Assembly (NCBI GenBank): GCA_025359265.1
Contig: JANYHB010000024.1
Coordinates: forward strand, 1-58,747
DNA length: 58,747 nucleotides
DNA from: Hyphomicrobiales bacterium
Lineage (GTDB): Bacteria; Pseudomonadota; Alphaproteobacteria; Rhizobiales; Aestuariivirgaceae
Direction: 5' to 3'
The notes under the pieces are model-generated. The model saw only the letters and a program-made list of their open reading frames with translations. It was not told where the DNA came from and ran no database searches. Both the position numbers and the translations under genes were made by a program. Shown one piece after another: positions 20,383 through 28,357 of this stretch. Position 1 is the first letter of the stretch; each line of letters starts with the position of its first letter.

Positions 20383-21753
20383 TTACGCAGCGGTGATTTC
20401 CACGCGGTTGCGCCCTTCGCGTTTGGCCCGGTAAAGCGCATCATCGGCCCTTTTCATGATCTTGCTGGGCGTATCGCCTGCCCCTTCAAGACAAGCAACA
20501 CCCAGGGATACCGTCACGGTAATGGCTTTGCCTTGGGCGATGGGGAATGGTTTTCCGGAAACCAGCTTGCGTAAACGCTCGGCGATCACCTCAGCCGAGG
20601 GCAAATCAGTTCCCGGCAGAACCAGAACAAACTCTTCACCACCCGTGCGGCAGCATAAATCAACTGACCGGGTTGATTGGCGGATGCGCACTGCAAGTTC
20701 CTGCAACACCGTATCACCGGCATCATGCCCGTGTGTATCATTGATCGCTTTAAAATAATCGGCATCAATCGCCAGCACGGCCAGCACTTTGCCGCGGTTG
20801 ATATAGTGTTCCATCAAATTGTTGAGATGGGTTTCAAGATAGCGCCGATTGTAAAGCCCGGTGAGGGAATCGGTGATGGCCATTTCAATTGAGGCTTTAA
20901 CGCTTTGGCGCAACTGCTCGGTATAGCGCCAGCGTTTAATCTGCGTTCGCGCCCGCGCCAACAACTCCTGCCGATCAATCGGCCGCATTAAATAATCATT
21001 CACACCCATGTCCAAAGCGCGCAACAACTGCTGCTGATCAGAAGGGTCAACCACCACGAGAATGGGCGTTTGGCGCGTTGCGTCATGGGTTCTGATTTGT
21101 GAGACAAGGCGCAAACCATCAAATTCATCCAAGCCAATGCTGATGATAATCAATTCAAACGCAACGGCAGAAGTTTGCACAAGTTCAAGCGCCCGGTCGG
21201 CATCGGTGGCGATGGCAATCTCATGGCTCTCACCCAAAGCCGTTTGAATCCGGTCTTGCGAAGAAACGCGTGGATCGACCAACAAGATATGGCCGTCGTT
21301 GCTGGGCAAAGGTGCTTCCCCGCGCACCATCATGCCAATAACGCCAGATGTTTCGGCCCTGATGCGCAATTCATCGGTAAGCATTTTCAAACGCACCAAA
21401 GATTTTACCCGGCTGAAAAGTGAGATATCGCTGACCGGCTTGGTCAGAAAATCATCAGCGCCCGCATTCAACCCGCGCAGCCGATCTTCGGGTTGGTCTA
21501 ACGCGGTCACCATGATAATGGGAATGTGCCGCGTTGTTGGGTTGGCCTTCAGGCGGATGCACACTTCTATGCCGTCTATGCCCGGCATCATGACATCGAG
21601 CAAGATAATGTCGGGTTTGGTGCGCTGTACGGCCTCAAGCGCGTCCAGCCCGTTCATGGCGGTTACAACTTCAAAATACTCAGCCGTAAGCTTGGCTTCC
21701 AGAAGCCTGACGTTCGCAACAATGTCATCTACAACTAAAACACGGGCTGTCAT
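20383..21753 (-). CDS. pleD: Diguanylate cyclase response regulator PleD
   Basis: The 456 aa protein has three domains. REC1 (1-125) has phosphoacceptor Asp53 in LLDVMMPG and Lys105. REC2 (about 153-275) has lost the phosphoacceptor Asp and serves as a dimer adaptor, as in Caulobacter PleD. A GGDEF domain makes c-di-GMP, with active site GGEEF (371-375) and an intact inhibitory I-site RSVD (362-365) five residues before it. PleD drives the swarmer-to-stalked transition and polar development. It follows divK by 12 bases, the order known from Caulobacter and Hyphomicrobiales. Input from a PleC/DivJ-type kinase is expected; the kinase at 5130 is one candidate. Confidence 0.95.
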   Translation of the reverse strand: MTARVLVVDDIVANVRLLEAKLTAEYFEVVTAMNGLDALEAVQRTKPDIILLDVMMPGIDGIEVCIRLKANPTTRHIPIIMVTALDQPEDRLRGLNAGADDFLTKPVSDISLFSRVKSLVRLKMLTDELRIRAETSGVIGMMVRGEAPLPSNDGHILLVDPRVSSQDRIQTALGESHEIAIATDADRALELVQTSAVAFELIIISIGLDEFDGLRLVSQIRTHDATRQTPILVVVDPSDQQQLLRALDMGVNDYLMRPIDRQELLARARTQIKRWRYTEQLRQSVKASIEMAITDSLTGLYNRRYLETHLNNLMEHYINRGKVLAVLAIDADYFKAINDTHGHDAGDTVLQELAVRIRQSTRSVDLCCRTGGEEFVLVLPGTDLPSAEVIAERLRKLVSGKPFPIAQGKAITVTVSLGVACLEGAGDTPSKIMKRADDALYRAKREGRNRVEITAA

Positions 21754-21765
21754 GGCAACACAAAT

Positions 21766-22131
21766 CTACTTCAAAAATCCATCAATGGTTTTGAGAAAAC
21801 TGACAACGGATATTGGCTTCGAAATATAGGCCTCGCACCCGCCTTCCCTGATTTTCTGTTCATCGCCTTTCATGGCAAAGGCGGTAACGGCAATCACCGG
21901 AATGCTGCGCAAGCTGTCGTCTTCTTTCAACCACTTGGTAATTTCAATGCCTGAAACTTCGGGCAGTTGAATATCCATCAGGATTAAATCTGGCTTGTGG
22001 GTGCGGGCCAAATCCAGGGCCTTCAAGCCATCGCGCGTTTGCACAACATTATAGCCATGGGCCTCCAACAAGTCGTTGAACAGTTTCATGTTCAACTCAT
22101 TGTCTTCAACCACCAACACTGTCTTTTTCAT
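21766..22131 (-). CDS. divK: Single-domain response regulator DivK
   Basis: The 121 aa receiver domain has no output domain. Acidic residues Glu9-Asp10, phosphoacceptor Asp53 in [13 protein letters not shown], Thr in VIAVTAFAM and Lys in YISKPIS are all in place, and the [10 protein letters not shown] stretch is characteristic of DivK. DivK-P acts through DivL and CckA to lower CtrA activity and sets the timing of the alphaproteobacterial cell cycle. The frame is open 45 codons further upstream, but the ATG at 22131, behind GAAGAAAAC, fits the family start. Confidence 0.95.
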   Translation of the reverse strand: MKKTVLVVEDNELNMKLFNDLLEAHGYNVVQTRDGLKALDLARTHKPDLILMDIQLPEVSGIEITKWLKEDDSLRSIPVIAVTAFAMKGDEQKIREGGCEAYISKPISVVSFLKTIDGFLK

Positions 22132-22358
22132 GTTTTCTTCAACTCCTGCCGCAGGCTTAGCAACCGCGGAAAGATCACCCACATTTTCCATATCAAGTCC
22201 CACCCGCGCGATTGTTCCGAAAGACAGCGCAGCAAACCACCCATAGCGAATCGATTTCACGGGCACCTTCGCCCAGCTTTCCTCACCAACTCATTAAGTA
22301 AAATTATTCCCTGCAAAAGCTAGTTAAAACAATGTGAAAGGGCTAGCCTGCCGGCGCC

Positions 22359-22622
22359 ATGCCCAGCCAAACTGAAATTGTCATGCAGTTCATCGCTTTT
22401 TTGGCCCAGGAAGAGGGACGATTCGAGCGCTTCGTTTCGCTTACGGGCTTGGGAATGGCCGATATTCGCCAGCGCCATGCAGAGCCTGAATTTCAAGCCT
22501 TGGTGCTGGATTATGGTTTGCAGGATCAGAGCTTGGTTGTGGAATTCGCCGCTCACCAGGGCATCAAGCCGGATGAATTGATGCGCGTTCGTCACCGCTT
22601 GCCCATGTTGCCGATGACTTAG
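22359..22622 (+). CDS. DUF3572 family protein
   Basis: The 87 aa protein belongs to an alphaproteobacterial family of unknown function. The conserved pattern is visible: AxxFLAxEEGRFERFVSLTGLG, then a hydrophobic helix with LVLDYGLQDQSLVVEFA and a C-terminal basic segment. It is predicted all-helical and cytoplasmic. It lies divergent from divK and directly before dinB, an order shared by many Hyphomicrobiales. Confidence 0.85.
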   Translation: MPSQTEIVMQFIAFLAQEEGRFERFVSLTGLGMADIRQRHAEPEFQALVLDYGLQDQSLVVEFAAHQGIKPDELMRVRHRLPMLPMT

Positions 22623-22640
22623 GCTGACAAGCCTGTATTT

Positions 22641-23933
22641 ATGTTCTATTCTTGTTCTATGGCTCAGCACCTCGATCACGGCGGCATATGTCGCGAATGT
22701 ACAGCGCGCGTCGAAGCCGCCGCCAAGCGGTGCCGGCAGTGCAATAGCCCGCGGCTATTGCACCATCCTGAGCTGCACCAACTTTCCATCGCCCACATTG
22801 ACTGCGATGCGTTTTATGCCGCAGTGGAAAAGCGTGACAATCCAGATTTGCGTGACAAGCCGGTTATAATCGGCGGCGGTGTGCGTGGCGTCGTATCAAC
22901 CGCCTGCTACATTGCGCGTGTGAAGGGCGTGCGCTCAGCCATGCCGATGTTCAAAGCCCACGCCCTTTGCCCCGATGCGGTGGTTGTTAAACCCAATATG
23001 GCAAAATATGCGGCAGCATCTCAACAGGTTCGCCAGCTCATGCTGGAGCTGACACCATTGGTTCAGCCCGTCTCAATTGATGAGGCCTTTGTTGATCTCT
23101 CGGGCACGGAGCGATTGCACCAGGCTTCACCGGCTGAATCACTGGTGAAGCTTGCCTTGCGAATTGAAAACCACGTGGGCGTAACAGTTTCTGTGGGCTT
23201 GTCGCATAATAAATTCTTGGCAAAACTGGCCTCTGATATGAACAAGCCGCGTGGCTTTTCGGTGATTGGCACGGCTGAAACTTTAGCGGTGTTGGCGGCC
23301 AAGCCAGTTGGCGCAATTTGGGGCGTGGGCCAAGCCCTGCAAACGTCGCTTGAAAAACGCGGCATCAATTGGGTTGGCCAACTCCAAACCATGGAGCGCG
23401 CCGAGCTTGTTCGGCTTTACGGAAAAATGGGGGCCAGGCTTTTCCACCTTAGCCGCGGCCAGGACTGGCGCGACGTGAACACGAATGATGAAGCCAAAAG
23501 CATAAGTGCCGAGACCACATTCTTTGATGATATTTCAAATTATGCCGAACTTGAAGCCAAATTGTGGGGCCTGTGCCAGCGCGTTTCCAAGCGGGCCAAA
23601 AAATCTGCCACCATCGGCAAAGCCATAACGCTGAAACTGAAAACTAAAGATTTTGAATCCCGAACCCGCACCATGTCAATTTCCGAAGGAACCAATTTGG
23701 CCCATGTTATTTTTGATGCCGGAGCTCAAATGCTGCGCCTGGAATCGGGGCAAACCAAATTCCGGCTGATCGGCATCGGCCTGCACCGCCTGCAAGATAA
23801 TGCCGTTGCAGAATTTCCTGCTCTCGACTCAAAACATGTCGCTCTTACCAAGGCAGAACTGGCGATGGACAAAATCCGGGATAAGTTCGGCGGCAGCGCT
23901 ATCGATCGTGGCTTAAGCCTGAAAGACAAATAG
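22641..23933 (+). CDS. dinB: DNA polymerase IV with N-terminal zinc-ribbon-like extension
   Basis: A Y-family translesion polymerase of up to 430 aa. Catalytic carboxylates lie in AHIDCDAFYAAVEKRDNP (near residue 53) and SIDEAFVDLSG (near 147). The thumb HhH segment GAIWGVG and the little finger (KSISAETTFFDD onward) are present. The first 50 residues hold C17-x2-C20-x10-C31-x2-C34, a zinc-binding pattern seen in alphaproteobacterial DinB but absent from the E. coli enzyme. No C-terminal clamp-binding motif is obvious. The start may be the ATG at 22641 or the one at 22659; neither has a clear ribosome binding site. Confidence 0.93.
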   Translation: MFYSCSMAQHLDHGGICRECTARVEAAAKRCRQCNSPRLLHHPELHQLSIAHIDCDAFYAAVEKRDNPDLRDKPVIIGGGVRGVVSTACYIARVKGVRSAMPMFKAHALCPDAVVVKPNMAKYAAASQQVRQLMLELTPLVQPVSIDEAFVDLSGTERLHQASPAESLVKLALRIENHVGVTVSVGLSHNKFLAKLASDMNKPRGFSVIGTAETLAVLAAKPVGAIWGVGQALQTSLEKRGINWVGQLQTMERAELVRLYGKMGARLFHLSRGQDWRDVNTNDEAKSISAETTFFDDISNYAELEAKLWGLCQRVSKRAKKSATIGKAITLKLKTKDFESRTRTMSISEGTNLAHVIFDAGAQMLRLESGQTKFRLIGIGLHRLQDNAVAEFPALDSKHVALTKAELAMDKIRDKFGGSAIDRGLSLKDK

Positions 23934-23944
23934 AGCGTCCACCA

Positions 23945-24484
23945 TCACGCCGACAATTTGAAAACGCTGTTGCCCAATTGCGCGGCGCTCACCAATGGGC
24001 GCATTCGCGCATCAAACGTGGCCGCAAACAGCTGCATGCGTTGTGCCATTGCAGCCCGCTGCTGCGGCCACTCAGCGTCAGAGCTGTGCATGCAAGCTGA
24101 AAAAATAATCTTGTCTTCTCCTGGTGCAGAAAGCGGCAATGAAATGCCATATTTCGTAATGCCATACCGCACCATCATGGGGTCAACTGCCTGCGCCACA
24201 CGGTCCACGTCAAACCATTCGGCCCAATCAACAAATTTATTTTCCATCACACTGGTGATCACCGGGTCATCCAATGGCGTAAAACGCGTCATATAAAAAC
24301 TCATGTAAGCCGGATCATAGGTCGCCACCCAAATCACATGATCAGGCACCCCGTCCACATAATGCAAATACCAATAAGAAAGATGTCGCACACCGCTCGT
24401 CGCAGCCGCACGCAAAAGATAGTTCGTGGCCGCTTCAATCGTTTTGAACGGAGTAAACTTCCTATCATTGGAAACTTGAGACAT
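23945..24484 (-). CDS. Autoinducer-binding-domain protein without HTH
   Basis: The whole 179 aa product matches the acyl-homoserine-lactone-binding domain of LuxR-type regulators. Diagnostic segments are YDPAYMSFYMTRFTPLDDPV, which keeps the family Tyr and Asp that contact the lactone, a WAEW that matches the later conserved Trp, and YGITKYGISLPL. The usual Trp before the Tyr is replaced by Tyr. LuxR proteins carry a further 65-residue DNA-binding domain; here the protein ends at FKLSA and the next gene begins 11 bases away, so there is no room for it. Without it the protein cannot bind DNA in the known way. It could titrate signal or dimerise with a full-length LuxR protein (inference). No luxI is nearby. 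Confidence 0.75.
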   Translation of the reverse strand: MSQVSNDRKFTPFKTIEAATNYLLRAAATSGVRHLSYWYLHYVDGVPDHVIWVATYDPAYMSFYMTRFTPLDDPVITSVMENKFVDWAEWFDVDRVAQAVDPMMVRYGITKYGISLPLSAPGEDKIIFSACMHSSDAEWPQQRAAMAQRMQLFAATFDARMRPLVSAAQLGNSVFKLSA

Positions 24485-24626
24485 TTAACTTAAACCATAT
24501 TCGGTAACTTGTGAGTCGACCATCGCGCACAAAAACCTATTTCTTAAAGTTGTTTGAAAATTCAACTTGCAACTATAAATCTTAATTTTTCGCTATTTTG
24601 GCATATTTTTAGAAAATGTAATCAGA

Positions 24627-25463
24627 ATGATACTGGCTCGAACAATGCACGCCTTGCATCACACCACTATGCGCTGGCGCGCTGCTGGCCAGACGTTTGC
24701 TTTCTTGCCAACCATGGGCGCATTGCACGCCGGCCATTTGAAACTGGCGCGACAAGGCGCCGAAATGGCTGATCATGTATTGGCCAGTATATTTGTTAAC
24801 CCCAAACAATTTGGCCCCAGCGAAGACTTCTCACGTTATCCGCGCGACGAAGCGGGCGATATCGCCCTGCTGCAAACGTCAGGCGTGGATCTGGTTTTTG
24901 CGCCCGCACCAGAAGATATATACCCTGAAGGATTTGCCACAACCATTCATATACAAGGCCCGGCAAAGGCTGGGCTGGAAGATCGCTTTCGCCCAAATTT
25001 TTTTGATGGCGTCGCCACAGTCGTCGCCAAGTTGCTCATCGCGGCAGATGCAGATTATGCGCTTTTTGGCGAAAAGGATTATCAACAGCTGCAAGTGGTC
25101 AAACAACTTGCGCATGATCTTGGCTTGCGCACTGCCATCGTTGGCATAACCACGCAGCGTGAGCCCGATGGCTTTGCCATGTCTTCGCGCAATCGTTATC
25201 TTTCAAAGATTGAACGCCATCAGGCCACGGCAATCTTTAAAAACCTCAATCAGGCAGCCGTTAAAATTCGCGGCGGCGCAAAAGCGCAATCGGCCACCAG
25301 GGCAGCTTCGCGTTCGCTCACCACGCTGGGGTTTAAGGTGGATTATGTTGTGGCCCGCAATGCGGAAACCTTGGCCATTCCTAAGCACCAAGATGAGCCT
25401 TTGCGCCTGCTGGCCGCCGCGTGGCTGGGCAAAACCCGCCTTATCGACAACATTGAGGTTTAA
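24627..25463 (+). CDS. panC: Pantothenate synthetase
   Basis: The 278 aa ATP-dependent enzyme joins pantoate and beta-alanine, the last step of vitamin B5 synthesis. Signature segments are TMGALHAGHL (HxGH of the nucleotidyltransferase fold, near 30), FVNPKQFGPSEDFSRYPR, the pantoate-binding FRPNFFDGVATVVAKL, LFGEKDYQQL, and the KMSKS-like SSRNRYLS near 190. panB is not adjacent. The upstream region 24485-24626 is A+T-rich and holds the divergent promoters. The stop shares TTAA with the convergent DUF1489 gene. Confidence 0.95.
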   Translation: MILARTMHALHHTTMRWRAAGQTFAFLPTMGALHAGHLKLARQGAEMADHVLASIFVNPKQFGPSEDFSRYPRDEAGDIALLQTSGVDLVFAPAPEDIYPEGFATTIHIQGPAKAGLEDRFRPNFFDGVATVVAKLLIAADADYALFGEKDYQQLQVVKQLAHDLGLRTAIVGITTQREPDGFAMSSRNRYLSKIERHQATAIFKNLNQAAVKIRGGAKAQSATRAASRSLTTLGFKVDYVVARNAETLAIPKHQDEPLRLLAAAWLGKTRLIDNIEV

Positions 25464-25876
25464 AGCAGCCCCAGCTCGGCCAAATCGCGCCGCATTTGTT
25501 CGGGCAAATTGGCTTTGGCCTCGCCCTTCGTCAAATCCGGCGGGCAATCCGCCGCTTCCAGATAGCGCCAGCCCTGAAAAGCCCGGCGCGGCGATGGTCG
25601 CACCAATATTATCTGCGGCTTGAAAATAATCCGACACCGCTCAATGCCGTCTGTTCCCATCACGGGCTCTAACCCAGCAATCGGTTGGCGACAAAGAATC
25701 ATGCCCTTGATCACCCAATAGAGCGAGCCGCCCGGCACAATTTCGTCCTTGCGGCGTGGAAACATGCGCGTCACATGATCGCAAATTTCACCAGAGCCTC
25801 GCGCAATTTTCGCCCAGTTGCGCATCTCCTTCACTGCAGTCACGCCAACACACAGTTTCACCAAATGCAAATTCAT
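25460..25876 (-). CDS. DUF1489 family protein
   Basis: The 138 aa protein is from an alphaproteobacterial family without known function. It is recognised by the start MNLHLVKLCVGVTAVKEM, the HVTRMFPRRKDEIVPGGSLYWVIKG block and the C-terminal PRRAFQGWRYLEAADCPPDL. The length agrees with the family. I set the start at ATG 25876, although the frame is open 28 codons further upstream. No membrane segment or catalytic motif is evident. It converges on panC and shares its stop tetranucleotide. Confidence 0.85.
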   Translation of the reverse strand: MNLHLVKLCVGVTAVKEMRNWAKIARGSGEICDHVTRMFPRRKDEIVPGGSLYWVIKGMILCRQPIAGLEPVMGTDGIERCRIIFKPQIILVRPSPRRAFQGWRYLEAADCPPDLTKGEAKANLPEQMRRDLAELGLL

Positions 25877-25951
25877 GCCATAGTCCCTGAACCAACGTGC
25901 CAAAAACGTCAAAGAAAAAATTGGCATTTGCGCAATGCTAAGGAGAACCGC

Positions 25952-26155
25952 ATGTCCCATATTGCTAAAATTATTGAGATCACATCGTCCTCTTCAAAGA
26001 GTATAGAAGATGCTGTTCAAACCGGCATTACCAAAGCTGACAGCACACTTGACAACATCGAAGGCGCTTGGGTTCAGGATATCAAATGTGTGGTCAAGAA
26101 TGGCAAAGTGGCAGAATGGCGCGTAAATTTGAAAGTGACATTTCTGCTCAAATAA
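25952..26155 (+). CDS. Dodecin family flavin-binding protein
   Basis: The 67 aa protein follows the dodecin pattern closely: HIAKIIEITSSSSKSIEDAV, GITKADSTLDNIEGAWV, then CVVKNGKVAEWRVNLKVTF. The Trp in GAWV stacks on flavin in bacterial dodecins, which form dodecameric shells storing FMN, riboflavin or lumichrome. AAGGAGAA lies 6 bases before the ATG. It runs into the convergent Mrr-like gene with an 8-base overlap of the coding ends. Confidence 0.92.
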   Translation: MSHIAKIIEITSSSSKSIEDAVQTGITKADSTLDNIEGAWVQDIKCVVKNGKVAEWRVNLKVTFLLK

Positions 26156-26825
26156 ACAATCTTGAAGCGTCCGATTTTTTCAAAGGCGCATGATACGCAT
26201 TGATATCGTTGAAGTAGTTGATGTCCATTTCCTTGAATTGATTGGTTGCCACGGCTTTGGTTCCAATAGAGTGGCGCACCATTAATTTTGTAAGTGTTTC
26301 ACCATCAATCAGCACCACGCGCTTATGCGCAAGAATGGCAGCCTCTCTGGCGCGCGATGTAAAAGTGCCGGTGGTTACAAAAACTCCTTTAAGGGCTTTA
26401 TGTGTTTCAAGACCGCCGATAAAATCGCGCACCGCAGAAGCACTCACGCTGCAATTGGGTTTCAAGCGTTTTGCCTGCAAATAGATGGCATCAAGGCCCA
26501 GCTCATCCAAAGAGATCACGCCATCCACACCACCATCTCCACTACGACCGAGATGTTGCGCAAAATCACGTTGGCGCCCAGCGTAACCTAAAGCCAGAAT
26601 CACATCAATGATCAGGCATTCAAAAAAGCGATGTGATTGGGCATGAATATGCGCCATGAGTTGACCATTCAATATCGCCAGCATTTGGGTATAAGCGGTT
26701 GAAACAATTTCCAGCTGAGCATGGGCGTTGGGGCTTCGAATCTCGCGTGGTAAATCGCGTTCGCCAATATCTTCGCTCACTTCAGCCAAATGCGAACGCA
26801 TCAATTCGCCATACTCGTCTTGCAT
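26148..26825 (-). CDS. Mrr-like restriction endonuclease, short form
   Basis: The 225 aa protein carries an Mrr_cat PD-(D/E)xK domain: RSGDGGVDGVI with Asp101, then YLQAK with Gln117 and Lys119, and a following helix with GVFVTTGTFTSRA. Mrr proteins cut foreign methylated DNA, or DNA under stress. The N-terminal winged-helix domain of E. coli Mrr (about 304 aa) is missing and is replaced by about 60 residues of unclear nature. I chose the ATG at 26825; a TTG at 26843 is the only earlier option before a stop. Upstream DNA is notably A+T-rich. It may be a distinct short family or a truncated gene. Confidence 0.75.
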   Translation of the reverse strand: MQDEYGELMRSHLAEVSEDIGERDLPREIRSPNAHAQLEIVSTAYTQMLAILNGQLMAHIHAQSHRFFECLIIDVILALGYAGRQRDFAQHLGRSGDGGVDGVISLDELGLDAIYLQAKRLKPNCSVSASAVRDFIGGLETHKALKGVFVTTGTFTSRAREAAILAHKRVVLIDGETLTKLMVRHSIGTKAVATNQFKEMDINYFNDINAYHAPLKKSDASRLFI

Positions 26826-26958
26826 CGGGCCACTCCAAATCAAAATCGCCGTGATACAATCGAAGTGAGAATTTTAAATTGAGAAATTATAGATAATTTG
26901 AAAGTAAGTGCAGATCAAACAAGTGCATTTTCCTCCCTTTTACATCGACACGATCACT

Positions 26959-28281
26959 CTACGACGTACCAGATTTTGCAACAAAGCACGCAACGCCGCC
27001 AGACTTAAGCTTGCCACACGCCGATCTTGCTGCCGTCTGATCGGCAAACCCACCTAAACGAACCCGGTAAACCGTGCCTTTGGCTCCTAGTTCCGCTTTG
27101 ACAACATGCACGGCTTGCCCGTTCAAAACTTTATGGGCTGCCTGCATTTTTTTCCAGGTTTGCCAAGCCGCACCTTCGCTGTTGGCCGATGAAACCTGCA
27201 CCGTCCAACCCGCACCTTCCGCAGCCGGTGCCGGGCTTATGCTATCCGTAACATCCTCCCCATCTGAAGCGGGCACGGGTTCATCTTGCACAACGGGTTT
27301 TGCCAGGGCCAATTTTGGGTTGCCGCTGATCGGCAATTTGGGAACCGAGGCCACTACCATGTGGGTTTCATTGGGTTCGACTAAACCTAACTTTTTCGCC
27401 GTGCCTTGTATAGGGCGCACTGCAGTGGGTTCAGGTGGCGCTGCGGCAACCGCCAACGAGATTCCAGCGTCCGCCGACATATCTTGCGCCATAAGTGCTG
27501 AGGGGGGCGCCACGGCTTGGGGAAGCGCTTGCCTCACAACATCGGTGTTTGTGCCGGGGCTGACACTGGCAGTCAAAATGGGATCATTGGTTTCGTCAGC
27601 AAGTTGGGCTACATCCCCAAATTCTTTCAACTTTTCTTGCGCTGGCACAAAATTCGAGTCCGCTTTCAAAGCCCGCTGGAGAAATCCCTTGGCTTCCGTC
27701 GGGCGCTTCAGGGCTTCATAAGCCAAGGCCTCTCCAAAATAGACTTGGGCCATTTGTGGGTGATTATATTTCACGGCGCGTTCGTAGTCAGAAATTGAAA
27801 AGAGATATTGGCCATTCTCGCGCAAAGCATTGGCCCGCGCCAGATAAGCATGTGAGAATGCCGAGTTTATCAACAAGGCACTGGTAAAATCTTCAATCGC
27901 CAAGGCTGCGTTTTGCGCCTTTTGTTGGGCCAGCCCACGATTATAAAGCACGCGCGCGCGAAGTTCGCTCGTCATCGCATCCAAATTCAACGCCGCGGTA
28001 TAATCATCAATCGCCTTGTTATTATCGGCAAGTTTTTGATAGGCCATTGCCCTGTTGAGCAATACATTGGCCAAGGCATCTGGTCCTAATTCACGCGACT
28101 CGATGGATTGCGTGAAAAGCGGCACCGCTTTTGCTGGATCCCCGTGCGAGAGTGCCTGATAGCCCGCAACCGAAAGAGATGCTGCAGAGCTGGCGGAAGC
28201 AAGTGTAGTGCCCGGATTTGCGACCAACGCAGCAAACAACACGGAACCGACAAACGCAAATGATACACAACGAACTTTCAT
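26959..28281 (-). CDS. Periplasmic TPR protein with C-terminal SPOR domain
   Basis: The 440 aa product has a signal peptide (about 28 residues, cleavage near TTLA-SA), then five or so TPR units between 35 and 220 (for example ALANVLLNRAMAYQKLADNN and ARVLYNRGLAQQKAQNAALA). A Pro/Ala-rich linker follows, and then a SPOR domain (about 355-440) starting GWTVQVSSANSEGAAW and containing VYRVRLGGFAD. SPOR domains bind glycan strands stripped of stem peptides at the division site. A role in envelope or septum assembly is therefore plausible. The gene is followed by an A+T-rich gap and the Mrr-like gene. Confidence 0.82.
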   Translation of the reverse strand: MKVRCVSFAFVGSVLFAALVANPGTTLASASSAASLSVAGYQALSHGDPAKAVPLFTQSIESRELGPDALANVLLNRAMAYQKLADNNKAIDDYTAALNLDAMTSELRARVLYNRGLAQQKAQNAALAIEDFTSALLINSAFSHAYLARANALRENGQYLFSISDYERAVKYNHPQMAQVYFGEALAYEALKRPTEAKGFLQRALKADSNFVPAQEKLKEFGDVAQLADETNDPILTASVSPGTNTDVVRQALPQAVAPPSALMAQDMSADAGISLAVAAAPPEPTAVRPIQGTAKKLGLVEPNETHMVVASVPKLPISGNPKLALAKPVVQDEPVPASDGEDVTDSISPAPAAEGAGWTVQVSSANSEGAAWQTWKKMQAAHKVLNGQAVHVVKAELGAKGTVYRVRLGGFADQTAARSACGKLKSGGVACFVAKSGTS

Positions 28282-28357
28282 GTGCGTGAGTATGAAGCGT
28301 TAGGGTTAAAACTCCGTTGCGGGCACAAAAATTTATTGTGAACGAAGCGTTAAAAAA

